From RUG11237 sp045126515 (GTDB lineage Bacteria; Bacillota; Clostridia; Lachnospirales; Lachnospiraceae), in assembly GCA_045126515.1 (NCBI GenBank), contig JBGVOM010000110.1, positions 62,001 to 126,000 of the forward strand: a DNA stretch of 64,000 nucleotides. Reading direction: 5' to 3'. The position numbers were made by a program, and so were the translations under genes. Positions 16,186 to 23,537 of this stretch are shown here, piece by piece. Numbering within the stretch: position 1 is the stretch's first letter; each line of letters starts with the position of its first letter. Under the pieces are notes generated by a model. The model saw only the letters and a program-made list of their open reading frames with translations, ran no database searches and was not told the DNA's origin.

Positions 16186-16442
16186 ATATAGCAATTTAGC
16201 TTGGAGTGTTGGCAAGACGCCCATGATGAGGACAGAATCTTCCCGAACAGGCGGAAACAGCGCTACAGCAAACTAAATTCTAAGGCACACTAGGGTTCAT
16301 CGCCTTAGGGCTCTTCACCCAGTGTTGCCTAAGAATTGGATTTTGCTTCCGCTAAAAACGTTTCCTGATTGCCTGTTCAGGAAGATTCTGTCCCCATCAT
16401 GGGCTGTGCATGGCAAACGCCAAAAAGTAAATTGCTATATTT
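16186..16442 (-). repeat. Palindromic element A (ACAG/CGTC family, minus orientation)
   Basis: The inner stem has arms 16220-16252 and 16371-16403, matching at 31 of 33 positions when folded. It is bracketed on the plus strand by AGACG (16215-16219) and CTGT (16404-16407), which are CGTCT and ACAG on the other strand. An outer stem AATATAGCAATTTA (from 16187) pairs with TAAATTGCTATATT (to about 16441). A further internal stem (16277-16295 with 16318-16336) fills the loop. It lies downstream of the convergent lipoprotein gene and is non-coding. Confidence 0.8.
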
Positions 16443-16491
16443 TATGGAAGCCTTTTGGTGTTATTTGATAAAATATATATTTTAGATTATT

Positions 16492-16735
16492 GGATTTAAA
16501 TACTTACCGGTTTTGAAGAAACAGCTTATAGGCAGTACAACTTCTTCCTTGGAAGGCAATTCAAGAGGCGTCCTTAGCGAGTGTGAAATCCACTGCTTAC
16601 GGCGACTTAGGCGTGACAGCTTTCTGGAACGTCTTAGTCGCCGTTAGCAGTTAGTTCACATTCGCGTTGCCTCTGCCTTTCAAGGAAGAAGTTGTACTGC
16701 CTATAAGCGTCCCTTCAACAAATAAGTTTAAATTA
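16492..16735 (+). repeat. Palindromic element B (ACAG/CGTCC family)
   Basis: ACAG (16521-16524) precedes the inner arm 16525-16558. The partner arm 16674-16707 (33 of 34 positions pair) is followed by CGTCC (16708-16712). Outside these, TTGAAG pairs with CTTCAA, and TTAAATACTTA pairs with TAAGTTTAA. The loop itself folds into further arms (16575-16600 against 16640-16665). The core is homologous to element C at 42776-42967, but the outer part of the inner stem is different and compensated. With element A it fills the 557-base gap between two convergent genes. Confidence 0.82.
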
Positions 16736-16740
16736 ATATG

Positions 16741-18624
16741 TCAATTCCTATTTATCAAATCCCCAGGCAGATATTCCCTCAAAATCCCTTCTAATTTAGC
16801 AGAATCAATTGGCTTGGACAAATAATCTGTAAAGCCTGCGGATAAATACATTTCTTTAGCACCCGAAACTGCGTTGGCGGTCAATGCAATGACCGGAGTA
16901 GTCTGACAGAGATTATCCGGCATAGCCTTCATTTTTGCCAAAGTCTGGACACCATCCATATCCGGCATCAGATGATCCATGAAGATAATATCAAAATGCT
17001 GCTTCTTTACGAAAGCCAGACATTCTTCGCCACTGGTGGCAGAAGTAATGGAAACTTTTGTTTTCTTTAGCAGACCTGATACAACGGCGATATTGACAGC
17101 GTTGTCATCTACCACAAGAACAGAGGCATTTTCGGCAGTGAAGGAGGGAGCATATTTTTTTTGAGTTTTTTGTACTTTTTTGAACCGTTCCTCTAAATTT
17201 CCAATAGGTGTATTGTCTACAACGGTTTGGGGAATTGCGACAGTAAAGGTACTGCCTTTTCCAAATTGGCTTTCTACGGTGATTTCCCCGTGCATGGCGG
17301 TTGCCAGCTGTTTGGAAATTGCCATCCCAAGTCCGGTTCCTTCAATGTGACGGTTTTGTTTGTAATCAAGACGTTCAAAAGAAGTGAACAGTTTAGGAAT
17401 ATCTTCTTTTCGAATTCCAATTCCGGTGTCACAGACCTTTATAATCAGCATCACCGAATTTTCTTCGGCAGGCTCAACCGTGGCAGTCATGGTTATAGAG
17501 CCTTTTTTTGTATATTTCACCGCATTAGAAAGAAAGTTGGTGATAATCTGTTTGATTCTAATTTCATCTCCAAACAACTTGCAAGGTATTTCAGGAGAGA
17601 TATTTGTGTACAGATTTAAATGTTTACTCTCTGCACGCAATTTAGTTAAAACCACTAAATCATGAAAAAGGGAAGCTGTTCCATATTCTAATGGAACAAT
17701 TTCAATTTTTCCGGATTCGATTTTAGAAAAGTCCAGAATATCGTTTACTATGGCCAATAGAGAGGTACCGGCATTTTGTATTTGAAAAGCATAATTTGTA
17801 ATTTCCGAATCAGTGCATTCTCTTAAAATAATTTCGTCCATTCCAAGGATGGCGTTAATGGGTGTGCGGATTTCGTGGGACATATGGGCTAAAAATTCTG
17901 CTTTTGCCTGATTGGCGGAATCTGCTTTCTGTCGCTGAAGATTCAATTCTTCAATCAAAGCCATATCCGGATTTTCCAGCGAAAAGTACATAAAAATAAT
18001 GGATAAGGCGCCGCCGATACTTACCAGCAAAATAGAAGGATAGAAAAACTGTATCATTGCGGTAATCCCTTGAAGTGTGGAAAAAATATACAGGGACAGG
18101 CGTTTTTGCAGTGTGACGTTTTTACTGTTTATGATGGTGTATAAAAATACAAATATCATTCCAGAAGCAGCATAGCAATACAAGGCAACTGTTCCGATAC
18201 CATAGGAGTAAACTAATCTTCCCTCATGCCAGAAGTTAAGTTTTGTAAAAAGAATCAATATTAAAACGATGGTTGCAAAAGTAAAGAACAGGTAACGAGT
18301 AATGTGATTGAAAGTTTCGTTTATTTTACCTGTGTTTTCTGTAATATTAATAGTTAAACAATAATATAGCATAGTACAAACCCAGCAGGTCATGGAACAT
18401 AAGTAGCCCTTTGAAAAAATTAAGTTTAGAAGGGGAAATTTCTCCATATTTATAATGGTAATTACGCTTCCGATATCAAAAAGCAATGTGATAGAAGTAA
18501 GAAGCAGAAGGATACCATAAATTCGATTCTGCTCGTTCTGCAATCTTTTTTTTGAAAAGAATTGATATATAAATATTAAAATAAAGCATAAACTGCTCAC
18601 CTGAAATTCAATATTATAGTCCAT
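16741..18624 (-). CDS. Membrane hybrid sensor histidine kinase with receiver domain
   Basis: 627 residues. Seven or so membrane segments occupy residues 1-215. A short coiled linker leads to HisKA (AEFLAHMSHEIRTPINAILG, phospho-acceptor His), then HATPase_c (N-box FLSNAVKYT, G1 DTGIGI, G2 GTGLGMAISK), then a C-terminal receiver domain (LVVDDNAVNI, phospho-acceptor Asp in FMDHLMPDMDG, Lys in LSKPID). No separate response regulator is adjacent, so the output may run through a distant phosphotransfer protein. A consensus promoter lies upstream. The sensed signal is unknown. Confidence 0.93.
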   Translation of the reverse strand: MDYNIEFQVSSLCFILIFIYQFFSKKRLQNEQNRIYGILLLLTSITLLFDIGSVITIINMEKFPLLNLIFSKGYLCSMTCWVCTMLYYCLTINITENTGKINETFNHITRYLFFTFATIVLILILFTKLNFWHEGRLVYSYGIGTVALYCYAASGMIFVFLYTIINSKNVTLQKRLSLYIFSTLQGITAMIQFFYPSILLVSIGGALSIIFMYFSLENPDMALIEELNLQRQKADSANQAKAEFLAHMSHEIRTPINAILGMDEIILRECTDSEITNYAFQIQNAGTSLLAIVNDILDFSKIESGKIEIVPLEYGTASLFHDLVVLTKLRAESKHLNLYTNISPEIPCKLFGDEIRIKQIITNFLSNAVKYTKKGSITMTATVEPAEENSVMLIIKVCDTGIGIRKEDIPKLFTSFERLDYKQNRHIEGTGLGMAISKQLATAMHGEITVESQFGKGSTFTVAIPQTVVDNTPIGNLEERFKKVQKTQKKYAPSFTAENASVLVVDDNAVNIAVVSGLLKKTKVSITSATSGEECLAFVKKQHFDIIFMDHLMPDMDGVQTLAKMKAMPDNLCQTTPVIALTANAVSGAKEMYLSAGFTDYLSKPIDSAKLEGILREYLPGDLINRN

Positions 18625-18677
18625 AAGTTACCTCTCATTATTAAAATTAACAAAGTCAGGGTGTACAATATAGTTAC

Positions 18678-18707
18678 ATTATACGTTTAGAGTCTAAGGT
18701 TTGTCAA
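18678..18707 (-). promoter_or_regulatory. Promoter of the hybrid kinase gene
   Basis: On the minus strand: TTGACA (18702-18707), 18 bases, TATAAT (18678-18683), both perfect consensus boxes about 55 bases before the start codon. Confidence 0.75.
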
Positions 18708-18729
18708 TGTGAGGCTTTCGAATAAAATA

Positions 18730-18758
18730 TTGAAAATATGGGAGAGCTTTGATACTAT
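18730..18758 (+). promoter_or_regulatory. Promoter of the Nudix gene
   Basis: TTGAAA (18730-18735), a 17-base spacer, and TACTAT (18753-18758), followed by a GGGAGG ribosome site and ATG 18786. It is divergent from the kinase promoter. Confidence 0.6.
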
Positions 18759-18785
18759 ATAAACGTGTGATGGGAGGTTTACGGA

Positions 18786-19349
18786 ATGGGAAAAACGGAA
18801 TATTTTGATATCAGAAATGAAAAAGGTGAAATTACAGGTGAGGTAAAGGAACGAAGTCGGGTTCATCGCGATGGTGATTTGCATGGAACGGTACATATCT
18901 GGGTGGTCCGGGAAACTGAGAAGGGTTATGATGTGCTATTGCAGAAAAGAAGCAGTAATAAAGATTCCTTTCCGGACTGTTATGATATATCTTCCGCGGG
19001 ACATGTGGAAGCCGGTTGCGATTATTTAGAATCAGCTCTCCGGGAAATAAAAGAGGAACTTGGAATTGAAGCGTGTGAACAGGATTTAGAATATTTCGGC
19101 ATGCATGAAGGGTATGTGGAAACAGAATTTTATGGAAAACCATTTAAAAATCATGAGATAAGTGCCATGTATTTATACCGCAAGCCAATTACCATAGAAG
19201 CATTAACATTACAGCAGGAGGAAGTGTCATCTGTGATGTTTCTGGACTACCATACTTGCGAGAAAATGATAAAAGACGGAACTTTAAAACACTGTATTTA
19301 TTTGGATGAATTTGTAAGTCTGGGAGAAAAATTAGGATTACGAAAGTAA
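18786..19349 (+). CDS. Nudix hydrolase (IDI-like subfamily)
   Basis: 187 residues. The start gives EYFDIRNEKGEITGEV, then HRDGDLHGTVHIWV, the N-terminal pattern of the cytosolic Nudix enzymes related to isopentenyl-diphosphate isomerase. The Nudix box is GHVEAGCDYLESALREIKEE then LG. The first conserved Glu of the box (position 7) is Cys here, while the REUxEE metal-binding part is intact. Nudix enzymes cleave nucleoside-diphosphate-linked compounds; the substrate cannot be told. The next small gene follows after 13 bases. Confidence 0.87.
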   Translation: MGKTEYFDIRNEKGEITGEVKERSRVHRDGDLHGTVHIWVVRETEKGYDVLLQKRSSNKDSFPDCYDISSAGHVEAGCDYLESALREIKEELGIEACEQDLEYFGMHEGYVETEFYGKPFKNHEISAMYLYRKPITIEALTLQQEEVSSVMFLDYHTCEKMIKDGTLKHCIYLDEFVSLGEKLGLRK

Positions 19350-19362
19350 GAGGAGATTGATT

Positions 19363-19560
19363 ATGGAAAAGGAAAAAACATTTAAAGAACGTTATCTAAA
19401 CAAGGAAATTGAGTTTGAGGAAATTGATGATTATGTCTATGAGTGGGGCATGAGTGATACAACTTTAACTCTGCGGGAGTATTTAGGCCTCAATGAGGAG
19501 GAAGAGGATGCATGGGTGAGTGTAGGGGAAGATGCCCTGCGGGAACTGCTGGAAAAATAA
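19363..19560 (+). CDS. Small acidic protein of unknown function
   Basis: 65 residues, strongly acidic (EFEEIDDYVYEW, then NEEEEDAW), with no signal or membrane segment. Start at ATG 19363 after AGAGGAG; an in-frame TTG two codons earlier is less likely. It sits 13 bases after the Nudix gene and so probably shares its transcript. The pattern YVYEWGMSD, then REYLGL, then EEEDAWV is one I have seen in small uncharacterised Firmicutes proteins, but I cannot name a role. Confidence 0.75.
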   Translation: MEKEKTFKERYLNKEIEFEEIDDYVYEWGMSDTTLTLREYLGLNEEEEDAWVSVGEDALRELLEK

Positions 19561-19595
19561 ATTTTGTCAGCAATGAGCAGGGCAGCTATTCTACT

Positions 19596-20009
19596 TTATT
19601 CTTCTCCAAACAGTACCTGCTCTGCAATCAGTGCGGCATCTTTGATACAGTCACCACAAGACCTGAGTACTGTTCCGGTTTCTACACCTTTTAAGGTCTT
19701 GCATACGACAGATTTATTCTGTTCTTCAAAACGTTTTACAATTTCTTTGGACAATTTATAGGTATCTGCCTTGGTGTCAGGATGTTCTAAATTCCCGCTG
19801 CTTTGCTTCATACCGGCAAGGACGCAGGCACCGCTGACAGCACCGCAGGTTCCGGTCATGCCACCCATTCCTAGTCCTAAGCCTTCTGTTAATTTAAACA
19901 TTACTTCTTCGTCTACGCCCACCATATCGCAGTAGGTGCATGCCACTGCTTGGGCACAATTGTAACCTTTGTCATGTCTTGTAATGGTTTCTTCTACTCT
20001 TGTTTTCAT
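19596..20009 (-). CDS. C_GCAxxG_C_C family (putative redox) protein
   Basis: 137 residues. The family motif is visible: YNCAQAV near the N-terminus, GTCGAVSGACVLAG (the GCAxxG core), and SCGDCIKDAA near the C-terminus, giving five or more conserved cysteines. These proteins are taken to be redox-active or iron-sulfur-linked, with no settled function. Start chosen at the second in-frame ATG (20009), preceded by TAGGAGGAAA; the ATG at 20030 lies upstream of that ribosome site. It is downstream of the GntR/ABC operon on the same strand. Confidence 0.88.
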   Translation of the reverse strand: MKTRVEETITRHDKGYNCAQAVACTYCDMVGVDEEVMFKLTEGLGLGMGGMTGTCGAVSGACVLAGMKQSSGNLEHPDTKADTYKLSKEIVKRFEEQNKSVVCKTLKGVETGTVLRSCGDCIKDAALIAEQVLFGEE

Positions 20010-20038
20010 TTTATTTCCTCCTAATCTCATTGATACAT

Positions 20039-20725
20039 TTAGATGTATTTCGGTTTATAACGATGCCGTGCCACGAAGAACATTATCACCGCTGCAGCCA
20101 TAACTCCTGCGGTTGCAAGCAAATGAATACTTTTCGAATATTCCGCTACGGTATCAAAAGTATATATTACGAAAACTCCCAGGATAATCAATGCAAAAAC
20201 CATGGTAATTCTGGAAGCGGCTCTCAAGATACGTGAAGCAATGCCGCTTTTTTCTCGTAACAATATCTGCATCTGTGGAGACTGTTGGTCTATGTTGATT
20301 TTATAGTTGTTAAACAATCCAAATGGTTTTGCTTCTTCCCACAAACGCCATAACAATATTACCATAAACAGAAAAAAATCCCAAATAAAATATTCCAATA
20401 ATATGATTATACTTATGCTGCCTTGGCAGTGTAGGAGGCGCATGAACAGTAAAAATACACTAAAAACCAATGCTCTTAGCACCATTCCCAATACTCTGTG
20501 ATTAAAATACACTTTTCTGCAATATCCTAATACACAATAGGCAGAATATTTCACAAAGGGGCTGACATATAAGTTAATGCCCAGAAACAGAAAGCAAAAT
20601 CCATCATACAAAGATTGGTGTTTTCCTAAGATTTCCATAATTACACCCATAATTGTAATGATAATCAGAGCGTAAGTTCCCTCTCGACACAACTGATATT
20701 TTAACACTTTTTTTTCCAATACCAT
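20039..20725 (-). CDS. Membrane protein of a GntR-ABC operon
   Basis: 228 residues, six or so membrane segments, and no catalytic motif. It abuts the upstream membrane protein gene, whose stop precedes this start by only a few bases, so it is part of the GntR-ATPase-membrane-membrane operon. I read it as one of two permease subunits of a YtrB-like ABC system. A Lys/Arg-rich C-terminus (RHRYKPKYI) would be cytoplasmic. Substrate unknown. Confidence 0.7.
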   Translation of the reverse strand: MVLEKKVLKYQLCREGTYALIIITIMGVIMEILGKHQSLYDGFCFLFLGINLYVSPFVKYSAYCVLGYCRKVYFNHRVLGMVLRALVFSVFLLFMRLLHCQGSISIIILLEYFIWDFFLFMVILLWRLWEEAKPFGLFNNYKINIDQQSPQMQILLREKSGIASRILRAASRITMVFALIILGVFVIYTFDTVAEYSKSIHLLATAGVMAAAVIMFFVARHRYKPKYI

Positions 20726-21232
20726 TTAATAATCTCCCTTCATTCCGGCTTTCATTCCCAGCCAGAGCATTGCTATATCACTTACAATCCAAAACGGAAT
20801 AAGAAAAAGCATATATTTATCCCATTGTGCATGGAATATTATAATAGAAGTTACATCCCAGACAGGCAGTGAAACAATACATCCACTCCAAATCAAGATT
20901 CCTACACAGGAGTTTTTTGCCACAAAATATTCTTTGCTCAGTATGGCAAATGCAAGTATGAAAAAAACTGCTGAGGCTTTCAGAGGGGTAATAGAATTCC
21001 AGTTACAACAACGACAGATTATCTCATAAAGAAATATATCTGCGATACTCATGGAACTTATTATGAAAAAAGCATTACGATAACGATAGGCAAGCTGTCT
21101 TTTTCGCACAAAATCGAAGGTTCCCAAAACAATATGGTTGTAACTTTGCGGCAGTATATTTAGTGCTATAATCAATGTAGTAGGAAGTAAAAGTGTCAAC
21201 AAATTACCTTCCAGAATTTTGAAAACTTCCAT
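20726..21232 (-). CDS. Membrane protein of a GntR-ABC operon
   Basis: 168 residues, five or so membrane segments. Start chosen at ATG 21232, preceded by GGGAGAG; the longer frame to 21289 overlaps the ATPase gene and lacks a site. It lies between the ATPase gene and the second membrane protein and is probably the other permease half. It has no recognisable family signature beyond the hydrophobic pattern. Confidence 0.7.
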   Translation of the reverse strand: MEVFKILEGNLLTLLLPTTLIIALNILPQSYNHIVLGTFDFVRKRQLAYRYRNAFFIISSMSIADIFLYEIICRCCNWNSITPLKASAVFFILAFAILSKEYFVAKNSCVGILIWSGCIVSLPVWDVTSIIIFHAQWDKYMLFLIPFWIVSDIAMLWLGMKAGMKGDY

Positions 21233-21251
21233 AAAATGTCTCTCCCTTCGG

Positions 21252-22130
21252 TTAGTTCCAGTGCTTTTCTCGGTTTGTGGTACAGGCAATAAATAAATCC
21301 TGCAAATTCATAGAAGAAACATTCATGCCAGCTGCTTTTATATTCTGTAATTCCTGAGATGTAAAGTTATCATATACGCAATATTGCATCATGGAGCCCA
21401 TTTGATTTTTGGTCAATACACATTTTCCACTGAGAAGGGCTTCCTGGTCAACTCTTCCCGTGAAACAATAAGAACGCTCATGGACTTGTTCCATGTCTTC
21501 TGCTAAAAGAATTTTTCCATGGTCCATAAGAATTACATCTGTGAACAATCCTGACATTTCTTCTATTAAATGGGTGGACAGCACAAAAGTACGTGGTTTT
21601 TTCTCCTGTTGTTCCAGCAAAATCTCATAAAATTGTTTTCGGGCTACCGTATCCATTCCAGAATAAATTTCGTCGAATAACACAATTTCACAGCCGCTGC
21701 ATAATCCTATTATAATACTGATTACAGTTCGTTTTCCTTTAGAAAGTGCGGCGTATTTGTTTTTTTCATCAATTTCATAATAATCTAAAAGGCGGTGCAT
21801 CAATTCTTCATCCCATTTTTCGTAAAAGCTTTGGGCAAAATGAAGAATATTTTTTACCTTGTAAAGAGAAAACACCTCCATATAATCTGACACCAGACAG
21901 ATTTCCCGTAGCACCTTTTGATTCTCATATGCCTTTTCTTCTAGAAGATATACTTCGCCCTCGTCTGGCAGATATCTGGTGCAAAGACAGTTTAAAAGTG
22001 TTGTCTTTCCGGCACTGTTGCGCCCAAGCAATGCATAGATTTTTCCTTTTTCCATAGTCAGGTTAATATTATCTAATACCTTTTTCTTTTTAAAACTCTT
22101 AGATAGGTGTTTACACTCAATCGCTTTCAT
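21252..22130 (-). CDS. ABC transporter ATP-binding protein (YtrB-like)
   Basis: 292 residues. Walker A is GRNSAGKTT, the signature is ALSKGKRTVISIIIGL (SKGK in place of LSGGQ, as in the YtrB group), Walker B is IVLFDEIYSGMD, and the switch region is FVLSTHLIEE. A C-terminal extension of about 80 residues follows. It overlaps the GntR gene by 14 bases. In Bacillus this layout (ytrA-ytrB) responds to cell-wall-active antibiotics; by analogy a stress-induced exporter is likely, but the substrate is inference. Confidence 0.88.
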   Translation of the reverse strand: MKAIECKHLSKSFKKKKVLDNINLTMEKGKIYALLGRNSAGKTTLLNCLCTRYLPDEGEVYLLEEKAYENQKVLREICLVSDYMEVFSLYKVKNILHFAQSFYEKWDEELMHRLLDYYEIDEKNKYAALSKGKRTVISIIIGLCSGCEIVLFDEIYSGMDTVARKQFYEILLEQQEKKPRTFVLSTHLIEEMSGLFTDVILMDHGKILLAEDMEQVHERSYCFTGRVDQEALLSGKCVLTKNQMGSMMQYCVYDNFTSQELQNIKAAGMNVSSMNLQDLFIACTTNREKHWN

Positions 22131-22491
22131 TGCTTTCCTCCCGAATCACCGCAATTACATCTTCTTTTGTCATGCCAATACTTTTTGCTTCTTCTAAAAG
22201 CTTCTTTACGGATTCATTAATAAAGCGCGCTCTTGCACGTTTACAAATCAGTTCTTTTGCCCCGGTACTGACGAACATGCCGATACCTCTTTTCTTGTAT
22301 AAAATTCCTTCTTCTACCAATAGTCCAAATCCTTTTCTTGCTGTTGCCGGATTAATCCGATACATGCTGGCAAACTGATTGGTAGAAGGAATTTGTTCCT
22401 CTTCAAGAATATGCTCTTTTAGAATTTCCTCCTCCAGCCATTCAGCCACCTGCATGAAAATAGGGGTTAAAGAGGTTTCGTCAATCTGCAT
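22117..22491 (-). CDS. GntR-family (YtrA-like) repressor
   Basis: 124 residues from ATG 22491: MQIDETSLTPIFMQVAEWLE is the normal YtrA-group beginning, and AAGGAAAGGA precedes it. A longer TTG frame (22536) would start inside the operator and lacks a ribosome site. The winged helix is STNQFASMYRINPATARKGF, then LVEEGILYKKRGIGMFVS, followed by a short C-terminal helix region (ESIGMTKED type) typical of YtrA repressors that control an adjoining ABC operon. The dyad at 22523-22546 is its likely site. Confidence 0.88.
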   Translation of the reverse strand: MQIDETSLTPIFMQVAEWLEEEILKEHILEEEQIPSTNQFASMYRINPATARKGFGLLVEEGILYKKRGIGMFVSTGAKELICKRARARFINESVKKLLEEAKSIGMTKEDVIAVIREESNESD

Positions 22492-22522
22492 GCGTTTTGC
22501 GATCCTTTCCTTTTGCTTGATT

Positions 22523-22546
22523 GGTTGGTTACTCAAATAACTAACC
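22523..22546 (-). promoter_or_regulatory. GntR-type operator
   Basis: GGTTGGTTA (22523-22531), CTCAAA, TAACTAACC (22538-22546): an inverted repeat matching at eight of nine positions. On the minus strand a TTGACA box (22573-22578) lies about 30 bases upstream, so the dyad covers the promoter's start region. Position and symmetry fit autorepression by the GntR protein encoded just downstream. Confidence 0.7.
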
Positions 22547-22766
22547 TAAAAATATCATAATACCAAATTGGTGTCAAGACCTTTGAGGTTGGAAGGACGC
22601 CCCAAATCACTGCAGAAACATAAGAAAGTAGAAAAAAATGGAGATTATTTCTATTTACAGTTTATAAAAAATGTGTTATACTTACTCTGTCGTAGAGCTT
22701 CATTTATTCTGAATGAAAGCAATTCCTAATAATAATTAAAAAGTATTATATCAGCTGAAGAAATGC

Positions 22767-22796
22767 TTTACATCCGTTTGAACTTTTAGATATAAT
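22767..22796 (+). promoter_or_regulatory. Promoter of the 43-residue ORF
   Basis: TTTACA (22767-22772), 18 bases, TATAAT (22791-22796), about 50 bases before ATG 22849. Apart from this promoter and the GntR operator, the stretch from 22547 to 22848 shows no gene. Confidence 0.6.
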
Positions 22797-22848
22797 TAAT
22801 TATAGAAATATATTTGAAAGTGGGTGAATTGAAAAGGTGGGTGAAGAT

Positions 22849-22980
22849 ATGAGCAGATGGGAATTATTAACATTGTTGCTGTCCTTAAAAGCGTTGCTTG
22901 AAAGTGACAACAGAGATAAGGCGTTGGAATTAATCAATGAGGTTATTTCCGAAATAAAGAGAAATGACAAAACAGAATAA
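22849..22980 (+). CDS. Small helical protein of unknown function (43 residues)
   Basis: ATG 22849 follows AGGTGGGTGAAG and opens a 43-residue frame: MSRWELLTLLLSLKALLESD, then NRDKALELINEVISEIKRND, then KTE. It predicts two amphipathic helices joined by a turn at ESDNRDK, a charged and well-composed small protein rather than chance. A promoter lies at 22767. I do not recognise it. The palindromic element D begins some 60 bases after its stop and might serve as its terminator. Confidence 0.6.
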   Translation: MSRWELLTLLLSLKALLESDNRDKALELINEVISEIKRNDKTE

Positions 22981-23024
22981 TACATATGAGATGGGACTTA
23001 TAGTGTCAGGAAATGTTTCATTCA

Positions 23025-23143
23025 GACTTATCATTTTCAAAGAACAGCTCATAATAAATACAGAAGCTTCCGGAGCTGTTTGGTTCTGCTCGGGAAGCTT
23101 CTGTATTTATTATGAGCGTCCTATGCAAATTCATGCATCTGAA
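23025..23143 (+). repeat. Palindromic element D (ACAG/CGTCC family, short form)
   Basis: ACAG (23044-23047), a left arm 23048-23071 and a right arm 23093-23116 pair perfectly at all 24 positions, followed by CGTCC (23117-23121). The loop is only 21 bases. An outer stem ATTCAGA (23021-23027) pairs with TCTGAAT (23138-23144). The structure matches the larger members but lacks their long folded core. Confidence 0.8.
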
Positions 23144-23159
23144 TTGTAGCATATCCCCC

Positions 23160-23188
23160 TAGACAACTTGAAAAGAAAAGTGTATACT
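23160..23188 (+). promoter_or_regulatory. Promoter of the DUF1858 gene
   Basis: TAGACA (23160-23165), 17 bases, TATACT (23183-23188), about 55 bases before ATG 23242. Confidence 0.55.
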
Positions 23189-23241
23189 ACATACATCAAA
23201 TGCACAAAATAATATTAAATATATTTTAGGAGGAAATAGAA

Positions 23242-23442
23242 ATGGCAGAAATTACAAAGGAAATGACAATCGGTGAATTATTAAGAGTTGCTCCACAGGC
23301 AGCACCTGTACTTATGGAAATCGGAATGCATTGTTTAGGATGCCCGTCAGCACAGGGGGAAAGCCTTGAAGAAGCAGCTATGGTACATGGTATTGATGCA
23401 GTAGATTTAGTAGCTAAGATTAACGAAGCAGTAAACGCTTAA
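23242..23442 (+). CDS. DUF1858 small redox-disulfide domain protein
   Basis: 66 residues: ITKEMTIGELLRVAPQAAPV, then EIGMHCLGCPSAQGESLEEA, the single-domain DUF1858 protein. The CxxC pair (CLGC) follows a helix. These proteins are often encoded near hybrid-cluster proteins and are thought to carry a redox-active disulfide. A strong TAGGAGG site precedes it. A terminator follows, so it is a single-gene unit. Confidence 0.92.
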   Translation: MAEITKEMTIGELLRVAPQAAPVLMEIGMHCLGCPSAQGESLEEAAMVHGIDAVDLVAKINEAVNA

Positions 23443-23480
23443 TTAAGATTACAAGTTTACAGAGAATGTCTACAAAAGAT

Positions 23481-23508
23481 ACCCTGATTTGTTAAATCAG
23501 GGTGTTTT
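23481..23508 (+). terminator. Terminator after the DUF1858 gene
   Basis: ACCCTGATTT (23481-23490) and AAATCAGGGT (23494-23503) form a perfect ten-pair stem with a three-base loop, followed by GTTTT. Confidence 0.88.
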
Positions 23509-23537
23509 CGTGTGTAAAAAATAAGCGAGGGAAGAAT

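Noticed and set aside
22491..22536. TTG 22536 as the start of the GntR repressor
   Set aside because: No ribosome site, it lies within the operator, and the family's N-terminus begins at ATG 22491.
22584..22600. GGACGCCCC resembles a right end (read from the minus strand) of the palindromic family
   Set aside because: I find no partner arm or ACAG-bearing left end nearby, so it is at best a decayed remnant.
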